From the NCBI RefSeq assembly GCF_001642475.1, contig NW_019173942.1, forward strand, positions 372,001 to 436,000: a stretch of 64,000 bases of DNA, given 5' to 3'. The stretch comes from Fonsecaea monophora (taxonomy: Eukaryota; Ascomycota; Eurotiomycetes; Chaetothyriales; Herpotrichiellaceae). Both the position numbers and the translations under genes were made by a program. The first letter of the stretch is position 1. Each line of letters starts with the position of its first letter. The notes under the pieces were generated by a model, which saw nothing but the letters and a program-made list of their open reading frames with translations, was not told the origin of the DNA and made no database searches. Below are positions 54,650 through 64,000 of this stretch, one piece after another.

Positions 54650-56979
54650 TGTGGCGCCAACAAAAAGTTTTCTGGCTGGGATTCCCCACCGCCTGTCTTT
54701 CGATCTCGGTGGCACAGTACAAGGCGGAATTCACGCAATGGTCTATTGGTCGGATCAAGTCGGGATATTTCAGTGTCGGCTCGACATTTGTTACATTTTC
54801 CTCGGCGGTGAGGTTTGCAAGACACAGGCATATCTATCCATCAAAAAGGAGGCAATACTATCTTCCGTTTCATTATTGCAGCGTTGGCGTATAGGAAATG
54901 CTTTTGAGGTCAGCAACGCCCTTTGTTTCGGCCTACCAAAACCCTTCGACAGGATCGGTCAGCGATTGCTAGGATAGTGGGAGCTGCACAGCAACTATAG
55001 ACACGAGGACGGAGGTGGCTTGACCTCCAATTTGCTGGTCCGTGAAAATGGCATCGATCAAGCATGCCTTCTCGTGGCGCTGCAGGTCACCCTCGACAGG
55101 CAACTACAAGAGTGGGAAGATCTTGTTGGAAGTGAGGGTGGCCAGCACAGTACAAGTGACTCGACTGCGTCGACTGTCAGACTGTGTGGGAAAGGGACAT
55201 AGAAACAAGAGATGTCTGGAAATGCATCAATGGATAGGAGTGTCTGAGATGGCACTTGGAGCTTCATTGGGATGCGCCCGTGCAGACAGGCGCCGCACCC
55301 ACTTGTCATGGATTTTCCCCCCCTCTGCGGGATTTCTTGCTCTTCTTTTGTTCGGTCTCGGTGTTGATGTTGCTGATGGTTGTGGCAGTCATATTGCGAG
55401 CTGAAAAGGTCAATGATATTATATCTCACCGTGATTGCCTGCCATTTTATGCACAAGTCGAAGCCTCTCTCTCACACGTAGGCTTTTTCGTGGGTTCATA
55501 CCTTCCAACCCTCGACCCTTTTTCAGTGTTGTCAACTCTTCATCTTTCCAATGTTGTCGCTTCTCACTTGCAGAACATAAAGCGGCACGGATTCAGGTCT
55601 TCAGGTCTTCAGGCCTGTCGATCTTGTCTGAGTCTTGGTTGTTTCGTTCCGTTCCGTTCCACCTTTGGCGTCCGCGCCGGCTGGGGTCATGCACTACCAT
55701 ACCGGTATCCGCAAGTCGATTGTCACTACTTTCCAGGTAGGTTCGTCGGGAGGTATATACGCCCAGAAAGCCGAGGTGATGAGCTGATTGAGTGGCGAGA
55801 GAGACGCCGAAGCTATGCAAGCACAGCCTTGGACGGGTGGGTAGATAGTAAAGCGTTGTTGTGTAGCTGGCAGAACGTTGTAGACGTCAGTCAAGGTTTG
55901 GACTTCACTTACCTGCTCGGTGTGAAAAATCCGTAGAGGACCCATCAATCAGTCAGTCAGTCAGTCAGCAACCGTGCGTCAGAAGGCGATCGTGGAGAAT
56001 CGGATGCTTTTTGACTTGATTTGTGTCCTCGCTACAAAATGCTTGGACCTTTACCGAAGTAGGGTGATAGGGTACCGAGTAGGTACGAGCACCACGAAGT
56101 ACGGAGTCCCTACTCCAGGTATTTAGTACAAGCATGCTTTTTCCACATCGACCCGCCCGTACGCACGCACGCACGTACGGACGGCTGGTGGGGTGAATGC
56201 ATGGGTTTAGTGGTGAAGCGGATATACGTTTCCACTACCGAGTACTTCTACTTGAAGCAAAACCCTTAGGCACGCAAGGCCAAAGGCAAAGGCAGAGGGA
56301 GGGCAGATATATTACCCGAGTCCTCAATCCTCAGTCATCGGTCATCAGTCGTAGTCAATCCCTAATTCCAAAATCCCCGGATTCTCGGGTTGTTGATTCC
56401 CGGATCAGCCAACGAGATGAAGATGATTCAACGCTTGCATGTCTGTCTGCAAAGGGCAAAAGATAAAGGGACAAAAGGGGCAGTGATGTGCACTATGTAC
56501 CTGCTAGGCTAGTATGGAGTATTCAGGAGCCTTGGGATACAACGTAATTACGACTGCGACTGCGACTGCGATTTGGTAGAGACGATATGATTGATTGACC
56601 AGTTAACTAAGTAGTGCGTACATTGACCAAGTCCAGCAAGCCGGGTGTCTGAACCCAGGATTCCTCAGACCCTGTCTGTCAACAACACCTCGTACTAGCA
56701 ATGTCTCCCAGTATATCCCAAGCAAGACACAGCTGAATAACCAGGTTTGAGGTCCGGAGAAGACACCTTGCGGGGCCGGGGGTCATGATACGGAAACGAG
56801 TGATTGAATAGCGTTGGTAGCGTGGTGGCAAATACATAGAAGATGAATACTCGGGGAGACGCAGACAAAACTCCAGTGAACAAACAATTCACAACAGCGG
56901 TTTCGTAGTCAATACCCAGCGTACTGTGTCATCGTCCCATCCTCTTGAACACAGGGACTTCTGGTTTTCTCTCTTTCTT
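54650..56979. other. Gene-poor 2.3-kb spacer
   Basis: There is no supported ORF. A (CAGT)n repeat lies near 55.95 kb and an ACGC-repeat palindrome near 56.16 kb (CGTACG arms). Confidence 0.55.
55949..55968. repeat. (CAGT)n repeat
   Basis: Five TCAG units in noncoding DNA. Confidence 0.85.
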
Positions 56980-57423
56980 TCACTTGTGATCTCCCTTGAT
57001 CTTGTGGTACAAGTCACTGGCGAGGGAGGTACTTGGCCTGCGCTGCTCCGACATTCTCCGCCCACCGGTCGCCTCGAGGCCAAATATACTGTCCTTTCGA
57101 GTCACGTCGCTGGCGACGGCCACGCTGCCCTTTCTGGCGTTAGCCGTGGCGGCGCCTCCCTCGGCCACCGCGACGCTGGATCGGCGATGTGCGCCATCGG
57201 CTGATGCTGTTGCTGCAACGTTCTGCACTGCCTGCGCAGCCGCCGCGGCGTGTTCGTCGAGAACTGCCTGGGAGGCTCGTCGGTCCGTCTCCATGGCGTT
57301 GGAGGCCGCACTGTGACGTCGGTAGAATCCGCTGTGCCGGCGCAGGAACTCGTCGTACGTGGGATTGGCCTTGTATCCCGACCCGCCTGTGAGGGCATGC
57401 GGCATGGTGAAGGCGCCAGACAT
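56980..57423 (-). CDS. Small protein dense in RRxS kinase sites (147 aa)
   Basis: The product is 147 residues in one exon, starting MSGAFTMPHALTGG. Eight basophilic kinase motifs are spread through it: RRHS (28-31 and 35-38), RRAS (48-51), RRSS (80-83), RKGS (97-100), RKDS (109-112), RRMS (122-125) and RRPS (128-131). The intervening sequence is Ala/Gly-rich and disordered, with no membrane segment. The end, SDLYHKIKGDHK, is basic. RRxS is the PKA/Ypk-type consensus. No family can be named. The nearest gene upstream is the G-alpha, 2.3 kb away on the other strand. Confidence 0.7.
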   Translation of the reverse strand: MSGAFTMPHALTGGSGYKANPTYDEFLRRHSGFYRRHSAASNAMETDRRASQAVLDEHAAAAAQAVQNVAATASADGAHRRSSVAVAEGGAATANARKGSVAVASDVTRKDSIFGLEATGGRRMSEQRRPSTSLASDLYHKIKGDHK

Positions 57424-59385
57424 TCTGTGTGAGGTAAGGAAACCTTAACCTGAATAGAGTCCTGAACTGTGATGTGGTGGTGTCTGCCCTTGCACGGTTA
57501 CATACACCCGCTTGCTAGATTGCGGACCGGGGTATAGTGCTTACAGGGGCCGCGAGGTGGGTATAATATGCACTCAGTGCAGCGTCCACCGAGACAGGGT
57601 GATCCCACTATCGTTTCCGGGATCGTGAAAGTGGAACCTCCTGTCCCTTCCTCGATCTAGTCGTATGCTCTGGGCACACCTGAATAGGGAGCCTCGCTTC
57701 TCTGGTGGCGAAAAACTGATCGCTGGTGGTCGGGCAGGTCCTCTGTGGACCTGAGCGACACGAGTCAAATGGAGTTCTAGCAATGCAACCTACAGTCAAA
57801 CTCCGGTGAGCGAGGCAATGCTTGAGGTATGCTTCTGTGGCTACGCTGCTGTACAATGACGTTGACTTGCGAGCATCGGTTGCACACCTGAAATGTCCCA
57901 CCACGATGAGCTTGCAGGCGGAAGTGGGGTCTTGTTGCACCGAGAAAGACGAATCTTATCAGGAATATGATAGGCTGCGAGGTGTTAGATGGTTTCAAGA
58001 AGCTGTGAGTATGTAATATTTTCTTGAGGGAGCTGAGTCAGGAAGAGTAACTGACAGGCAAATTTGCCTCCAGCGCTTCGAACAGCTTGCGGAGGATCTG
58101 GACCCTGAGTTTGTCAATGTCTCGCTTGGATAAAACGGCAAAGGCCAGTCAGTACTGTTAAGTGTGTTGGGAACTCGGAAGGAGAAACGGATGCGCGATG
58201 GTAGCCTGGGGCGAAGAGAGGAAGTCGACGATTTCCCGATCGGGACTTGTAATCCTCAAATCAAGAGAGTGATGCGAGAAAGGGAAACAAAATTGATCAG
58301 AAAAGCGCAAAGACCAGAGAGTCGTTATATGATAGTTTGCTCAACGACAACGACTTGTCGCTTGTTAATGCCATGGCATATTCTTCAGGGACTTTGTGTC
58401 GTCAATTCTAAACTCTCGACCCTACCAGGTGTATGCTTTGGCTCGATATATGCCAAACCCCGCATTTTTTGAGCCGAATTGAGCGAATCAGCAGCATATC
58501 CTGGTCTCGGAGAAACAGTTGTTCCAAAATGGAGGAGAATGGGTGGTGCGCTGGATTTCTCGGGGAAAGGTACGCATTGTGTCTGCGGGTGTGTGATAGG
58601 ATCGACCAACGGACTGGCTGGCTTGCTAGCTGATTGATCAAGTTCAAGTACTTGTCACAACATCATAGCCTGGTCCAGCCTGTCTGGGCTGAAGCTGACT
58701 CAGACTGCTGTGAGGAGATATGTATCTCTCCTTGTCTCCCTTTCGAGTTGTTCGGCCATAGGAGTCTCCATACTCCTCTCACCTCTTGTCAGTCAAGTAC
58801 CTCTATCCAATACCTGTTCAGCAGCGAATGAGTTCTCGCCACATGGTATTGGCATGCGGGCGCAATGGCATATACCAAGTACTCGTGTTGAGAGGGACCC
58901 TGTATCAGAGAGTGAATGGGTAAAGACTTGAAACTGAATCGGCCCGATTTGGAAACCCTGGCAGCCCTTGGGTGGTCCTAGTCTATGAAGGTGATTCGTC
59001 ATGTGACAGATTATGGAATATCATTGTTCCGCTACTCTTGGCATACAGGCTATCCTCTTCCATGCTCTTCCAAACTCCACACAAGTTGACGACACGATTG
59101 CGCCACCACCTCGAGACCGTTTGCTGTTGAACCTCGGATGTTACACGATCTCCCTGCCAATTGCTTCACAGCAACACATCCAATCCAGGCTTTATGAGTG
59201 GTTCGACTTTCGTGTTTTGTGCTGGTTTCATGCAAGGCTCATAACACTTCCAAGTCTCCCGATCCGCGCGGGCCTTGCTATTTCAAATCCTTGACCCCGC
59301 TGACGTCTAGTGCGCATATTTCTGCATAAAGCCAGGACGAATTGCGATTTCTAGTTAGAGTCTCCGTCACGAAATTGTCGGTTTT
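57424..59385. other. Noncoding 2-kb spacer
   Basis: There is no supported CDS. This is the divergent promoter region of the RRxS protein and the peroxidase. Confidence 0.55.
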
Positions 59386-60195
59386 ATGCCAGGTCCGCGG
59401 CACCTGTTCTCAACCTCGTTTCAATTCCAAATACTTGTACACGCCGGCTCCAAACCTGTTCATTTCCCTCTTACTGCCCGTACAAGAAGCGGCCTTCCGA
59501 ACAAACATCCCTTAGATTTAACATCCCTCGCGCAGTTTACGTCTGTTTCGACTCGTCACATCAGCATCCTCCGTCGCAGGAACAGCGCAGGCATCGTCGA
59601 CAAGTGGCACCAATTCCGATCTTTTGCGAACACCCCTCCTCATTCATCACCCCCTCCGTGCGGTTCCGCTGCGCCCGCCATGGCTTCCGCAACGACCTTC
59701 TTCGACTTCACTCCCAAGGACAAAACCAACCAAGACTACCCGCTCGCGCAACACAAGGGTAAAGTGGTGTTGGCGGTCAATACGGCCTCCAAGTGTGGCT
59801 TCACACCGCAGTTCAAGGGCCTCGAGGAGCTGTGGAAGAAGATCTCAGAGAAATATCCCGACCAGTTCGTTATCATTGGGTTTCCATGCAACCAATTTGG
59901 CGGGCAGGACCCGGGGTCCAACGACCAGATCCAGGAGTTCTGCCAGCTCAACTACGGCGTCACTTTCCCCGTGCTGGGTAAGACTGACGTCAACGGTGAC
60001 AAGGCCGAGCCTGTCTGGGAGTGGATGAAGTCCGAGAAACCCGGTCTCCTCGGCCTCAAGCGTGTCAAGTGGAACTTTGAAAAGTTCCTCATCGGCCGCG
60101 ACGGGAAAGTCGTCCATCGGTGGGGTTCCATCACCAAACCCGAGACTATTGAGAAGGAGATCATTGCGGAGATTGAGAAGGGGAATAAGTCCTGA
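59386..60195 (+). CDS. HYR1: Glutathione peroxidase-like Hyr1/Gpx3
   Basis: This is a thiol peroxidase of the 2-Cys GPx type, reducing hydroperoxides through thioredoxin. From the ATG at 59680 the short form is 171 residues. It has peroxidatic Cys39 in NTASKCGFTPQFKGL, Gln76 in FGGQDPGS, resolving Cys88 in EFCQLNYGVTFPV, and WNFEKFLIG. The same frame is open 98 codons further up to an ATG at 59386. The extension is rich in Arg/Ser, nearly free of Asp/Glu, and has RHISILRRRNSAG, which looks like a mitochondrial presequence. A long (269-residue) mitochondrial form and a short cytosolic form could both come from this gene; the extension could also be an open leader. Confidence 0.92.
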   Translation: MPGPRHLFSTSFQFQILVHAGSKPVHFPLTARTRSGLPNKHPLDLTSLAQFTSVSTRHISILRRRNSAGIVDKWHQFRSFANTPPHSSPPPCGSAAPAMASATTFFDFTPKDKTNQDYPLAQHKGKVVLAVNTASKCGFTPQFKGLEELWKKISEKYPDQFVIIGFPCNQFGGQDPGSNDQIQEFCQLNYGVTFPVLGKTDVNGDKAEPVWEWMKSEKPGLLGLKRVKWNFEKFLIGRDGKVVHRWGSITKPETIEKEIIAEIEKGNKS

Positions 60196-60557
60196 GTGAA
60201 GGAAAATCTTGGTACAGGAGGCTAGAATGACCGTGTATGAAAACCCGAGTGAAAGTGGAGGAAGTGATCGGTGATAGTGCTGCGATAATGCTGCAGTGTT
60301 GGCTGTCGAGGTGGAATTGGTGGTGTGAAGGATGCTGAAAGAGAGCGGTTGCTCAAGAAACTGATGATACCCAGGCGTCGAGCTTACCAACAAGCGCTAA
60401 ATGATTATGAACATGCAAATGCCATTCATTCATTGTTCATTTTTCGTTGCGATTTTCGGACTTCATCTGAGAGAAAAACGCTACCCAAGGCGCCGCGCCA
60501 TGTTCCTTTTCCAACGCCAAACGTGCAAGGTACCCATCCCATTTTACTGCCCAGGTG
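60196..60557. other. Convergent 3' gap
   Basis: Noncoding DNA separates the peroxidase stop from the stop of the opposing membrane-protein gene. Confidence 0.6.
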
Positions 60558-61127
60558 TTATCGTCCTACGGGCGACACGTCTCGACTCCGTCCTCTCTCG
60601 ACGTCAGCCTCGAAGGGATTCTCCGTTTGCGGTCTCAGTCCCTGTCCCGTCGTCGCTGTTGTTCCAGAGTCCTGCGCCTCAAAATGTTTATAAGCTTGAT
60701 CCCTCGGGTAGGTGTTCTCGACCAGCTCCAGGTCGCCGTTGTCGTCGTCGATCTCGCGGTTCTTTTCGGCCTCTTGGGCGTGTTGGAGGCGGCGTTTGCG
60801 ACGGACGACGATGAAGAGGATGACACCGAGGATGGCGAAGAGGCTGTTATTGGGAAGTTTGTGGTTAGCGAAAACATGCTATGCCAGGGAGGAAAAACAC
60901 AAGGGATTGGATACGCATTGAGTTGGGTTCTTCCCCCCCTTCCCCCCCCTTGGGCTCGAATCACTGACACAAGGGTGATGGTGACACCGAGTAAGACAAG
61001 ACACATACCATAGACCGATGATCAAGGGCACCCCCGTTGTCAGAAACGGGCTCACGTATTTCTCGCACACATCGACGTCCGGGTTCGGGTTGACGCATTT
61101 GTCTCTCTTGAATAATGACCGCCACAT
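60558..61127 (-). CDS. Small single-pass membrane protein
   Basis: There are two exons, 61127-61009 and 60843-60558 (165-nt intron, donor GTATGT, phase 2), giving 134 residues. A short N-terminus has spaced cysteines (KCVNPNPDVDVCEKY). A membrane segment spans about residues 31-56 (PLIIGLCLFAILGVILFIVV) and is followed by RRKRR, giving an inside basic anchor. The C-terminal tail is acidic then polar (EIDDDNGDLELVENTYPRD). The splice is supported because it keeps the frame and completes the membrane helix. I recognise a widespread fungal small membrane family but can assign no function. Confidence 0.8.
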
Positions 61128-62574
61128 CGTTTCTTCTCCTTTGACCCCGGTTTCCCCCCTTTTCTATTCCTTATCCTTGTTTTTCTCCTCGACTTGGGTG
61201 TTTGTTTCTTCTTCGATGCGCTGTTCTTTTTCTATTTCACGGTTGGTTTTCCAAGATTTCGTTGCGTGGAAGAGGTTGGTCGGGGTGGCTGGCTGGCTGG
61301 CTGGTTGATTGACTGATTGATTTGTTTGTTTACTTTTGTTACTCTGCTGCACCCGTTGCGGGAATACTTCGGCCGCGATGGTTGAGACTTTTGGGTTCTG
61401 TTGTGGGAGGGAGAGAGTAAACTTGGAGATGGGAAAGTCGTACAGTGTTCCGTAGCTAGAATTAGAAGAAGTGATGCATTGAGCGAAAGAACTGGCATAC
61501 ATACGAGTAACCTCGTTAGAGTAATACCAGCCAGCGCAGTCCAGCCGCTCTCCAGACGAACAACCAACCAACCAACCAAACCCCCTGCCTCAACCCTGCG
61601 CCCTCACCGGCCTCCAAACTCTGGAACGCGGGGACGAAACTCAATCTTGAAACAACCAAATCAAATCAGGGGGAAGCGGTTCCTCCCTTTACTATTCCGT
61701 AGTATGGAGACTTGTTTGTATGTATGGAGGTACCCCGTCCTCATGCGCCCGTTTGTTCCCTTTTTCTCCGTGTTCATGCGCGCCACTGATATGTTCCGAT
61801 GCACATAGCTACACATACCTCGTACTGTTGGTACATAAGTGAACAATAATGTCGGGTACAAGTCCAAGGAACCGGCCCCCGAACCAAGAGAAAGGGGGAC
61901 AAAATCCTTCTCATCGCCCCCGAGCGTGTGTCAGGGTCAGGTCCCAAGGGGTCTCCCAAGACCGCAGCCTCTCCTGAGTAATTTCCCGCAAGCCGTGTTT
62001 TGAGATGCCGCCCAGACCCTATCACCCAAGCTATCCTGGTGTGCGCGGCGTCTCAGATTGATTTCGTAACGAGGGCAAGAAGGTTATTGATTAATTATTA
62101 TTGCCCTGTGTTTGCCTACCTTGGTACTACCGTCTCTCGAGGATCTGAGCACCGTCTGATCCTGTTGGATGAAGCACTCACTGCTAGCACTCACCAGCTG
62201 ACCAACTTTTATATTAAGAAAGCACTTGTCCATTATAGATCCTTATGTGTTCACAGGATGGACCAACGTTATGCTTAGCTGCTCCAAAATCCCTCACGCC
62301 ATGATGCGATGCCTATGCTTCTATTAGCCGAGTGTCGTCGAACTTGTCTTCGCGACGGTTCATGCCTTGCTCTAGTTACTCCAATGAGACATCTGAAGAA
62401 CTCTTCAGCCAGAGCGCTCGTCGTTCGTAAAGACTACCAGAATATCCCGTTACACCCGTAATAGCCTCATCCAGAAAGCTTTTTGCACAAAGGAGCTTTC
62501 GCTTGCCGATACCCTCGACCCCATCAATGCATTATCGCTCCAACCTAACCAAGCCAGATGATGGGTGGCGTGGT
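61128..62574. other. Noncoding spacer with (GGCT)n and (AACC)n
   Basis: No supported gene. A GGCT run at 61286-61304 and an AACC run near 61560-61580 are simple repeats. The rest is the promoter of the small membrane protein and the 3' flank of the lipin gene. Confidence 0.6.
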
Positions 62575-64000
62575 CTAGATAGTATTTTGTCTCGTCGACC
62601 GATGGGGAATGTCCTCCAGATAGTCATCTGTAAAGTCTTCATCTCGTCGGCCTCTTGTGCCGAGCCTTGCGGCCTCGAGCATCTCCGCTGCGTCGTCCAT
62701 TTCGATAGATTCTCGGATCGACTCGCTCAGTGTAGAGTCGTCCATGCTCTCCCTCGACATGAAACTGTCGCCCATCTCGTTGTCGGACGCCACCTCTGCC
62801 TCATCTTCCTCGTCATCCAAGTCATCATCTTCTTCGTCCTCCTCTTCTGAATCTGTCGGTTGAAAGTCATCCAGATCCTGCGGCGTATCTCGCCAGTAGG
62901 TAAAATCGGTATAGTCCTCTCCTCCTTCTCTAACCAGAGTCGACACGGGCGGGAAGAAGTGGTCAACCAGCTCTCGCATCGACACATAGCTGCTCCGATA
63001 TTTGTTCAGTGTCAACAAATCGAGTGACACTTCTGCATTGGTGTTGATCGTGAAGATTCGAGTCGAAGGGATGTTAACACTGCGATAACTCAGTGCATCC
63101 GTGAAACGATTGCCAAACCCAGCATAGAACGGGTTGGTCTTGCCGGGGAACAAGTTGAGGATATCTCGGAGACAGGCCATTTTGAAAACTTCGGGCTTCC
63201 GCAAGTAGATTTCTCGCCGTAATGCCGCAATCGTACGATCAGGGCTCATGATAACCGGGCCGCGAGGAAGTTTCCAGCCATCTTGTACGATACCGTTGAG
63301 ATAGGTTCGGGTTGTGTCGGCTTGTCCAACAGACCGACTCGTCAAATAGAACATGTTGTAGCCATTGGCGACAATATCCGAGTACAACTTCGCCACACCA
63401 ACGTGCGTCCAGTCACGTCCGACCATATTTAGCAGATGACCCAATGCGTCTGATTTGGTGATTGTGCCATCAATATCTGATATAACAATTGGGACATCAC
63501 AAGTCCAGTAAAACATGTAAGCTATACATGTAGCGCGATTAACGGTGAATGACATTTGATTTTCGCCCCGTTTCAGATTCAATGATTTCAATTGATCGCT
63601 TGTCAGCCGGAGCGTTTTCGCAAAGTTTCGAGCCTGTTCCCCTGACGTGCGAGACGACTGGATTTCTTCGGACTGTGCCCTCTGGTGACCAGAGATTTTC
63701 GCTGTAAGCTGTGGCGACGCGCTGCGGTCGCTGTCGCTGTGATAGCCGGGATCAGAGATGTTGTCCGATGAAAGCGAGGTAGCTGACTCGAGACTCTGAG
63801 ACGCCCATTTTCGAGCGGCCGCATCTCGAGCTTCTTCGCTGCTATATATCCACAAATTCCCGTGCTCGTCGGTTCCAATCAAAGACCCAATGTCGTAGTT
63901 GCCCTCCAATTCTTCCGAGAGGATTTTCCGGGCCACGGCTTCTGCTCGCAAAGCTTCAGGTTCACTTGTCTTGTAGCCTGTCATGTCAAGCATGAGATCT
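62575..64000 (-). CDS. PAH1: Lipin-type phosphatidate phosphatase (Pah1), partial
   Basis: This is the C-terminal portion; the frame runs off the window's right edge. The HAD-type catalytic LNS2 domain starts with DIDGTITKSDALGHLL (DxDxT motif) and continues through YNMFYLTSRSVGQADTTR, LPRGPVIMSPDRT and FYAGFGNRFTDA. A short tail follows with a strong Glu/Asp run and a mixed acidic/Ser end, as expected for sites of Cdk/CK2-type control. Phosphatidate phosphatase makes diacylglycerol from phosphatidate at the ER and nuclear membrane, for lipid synthesis. No intron is seen in the visible part. The N-terminal lipin domain would be beyond position 64000. Confidence 0.93.
   Translation of the reverse strand, partial: DLMLDMTGYKTSEPEALRAEAVARKILSEELEGNYDIGSLIGTDEHGNLWIYSSEEARDAAARKWASQSLESATSLSSDNISDPGYHSDSDRSASPQLTAKISGHQRAQSEEIQSSRTSGEQARNFAKTLRLTSDQLKSLNLKRGENQMSFTVNRATCIAYMFYWTCDVPIVISDIDGTITKSDALGHLLNMVGRDWTHVGVAKLYSDIVANGYNMFYLTSRSVGQADTTRTYLNGIVQDGWKLPRGPVIMSPDRTIAALRREIYLRKPEVFKMACLRDILNLFPGKTNPFYAGFGNRFTDALSYRSVNIPSTRIFTINTNAEVSLDLLTLNKYRSSYVSMRELVDHFFPPVSTLVREGGEDYTDFTYWRDTPQDLDDFQPTDSEEEDEEDDDLDDEEDEAEVASDNEMGDSFMSRESMDDSTLSESIRESIEMDDAAEMLEAARLGTRGRRDEDFTDDYLEDIPHRSTRQNTI

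Noticed and set aside
62657..62863. Plus-strand Ser-only frame
   Set aside because: It is antisense to the Glu/Asp run at the lipin C-terminus.
1..64000. CRISPR arrays, operons and bacterial signals
   Set aside because: No spaced repeats of the right kind; the genes have spliceosomal introns and are transcribed singly, so the window is eukaryotic.

Overview
The window is nuclear DNA of a filamentous ascomycete (Pezizomycotina). The evidence is short GT-AG introns, mostly 46-165 nt, with CTAAC-like branch sites; fungus-specific families (fungal transcription-factor domain, Yap-type bZIP, CAP and GPI-type wall proteins); and roughly balanced base composition. The gene set would suit a Eurotiomycete such as a black yeast relative, but that placement is a guess.

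Layout. 0-4.3 kb: a fungal disordered protein, the mitochondrial tRNA-modification GTPase Mss1, and a tiny RGGYN-repeat ORF. 4.3-9.4 kb: gene-poor, with simple repeats and one compact three-helix RNA-like structure. 9.4-26.7 kb: secreted CAP protein, MFS drug/H+ transporter, telomere protein Stn1, eIF4G, DNAJC9-like J protein and a fungal transcription-factor-domain protein. 27.5-38.9 kb: GPI-type wall protein, universal-stress-domain protein, pyrimidine deaminase (Rib2-like), a large WD40 protein of the MABP1/WDR62 type, and a secreted protein of unknown function. 38.9-53.5 kb: gene-sparse, with a small membrane protein behind a TATA box, a broken AAA-ATPase fragment and a Yap-type bZIP factor. 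53.5-64 kb: an unusual G-alpha subunit, a small protein crowded with RRxS kinase sites, glutathione peroxidase, a small single-span membrane protein, and the 3' part of the lipin phosphatidate phosphatase gene, cut by the window edge.

The genes are ordinary dispersed eukaryotic units transcribed singly; there is no operon or biosynthetic cluster. Two short functional associations can be inferred. The G-alpha gene and the RRxS-rich gene lie 2.3 kb apart and could both belong to cAMP/PKA signalling. The bZIP factor and the Hyr1/Gpx3-type peroxidase belong to families that cooperate in yeast oxidant sensing (Yap1-Gpx3), although they are 12 kb apart here.

Most worth a second look: (1) the universal-stress gene is followed, in the same frame, by two TAG stops that both sit in known readthrough contexts (TAG CGG, then TAG CAA TCA), with coding-like sequence after each; (2) an H-type pseudoknot with 7-bp and 9-bp perfect stems downstream of the J-protein gene; (3) a 78-nt nested three-helix element at 6.74 kb; (4) Mss1, whose essential C-terminal FCVGK motif lies in a 19-nt exon behind a 571-nt intron; (5) a 147-residue protein with eight RRxS/RKxS sites.
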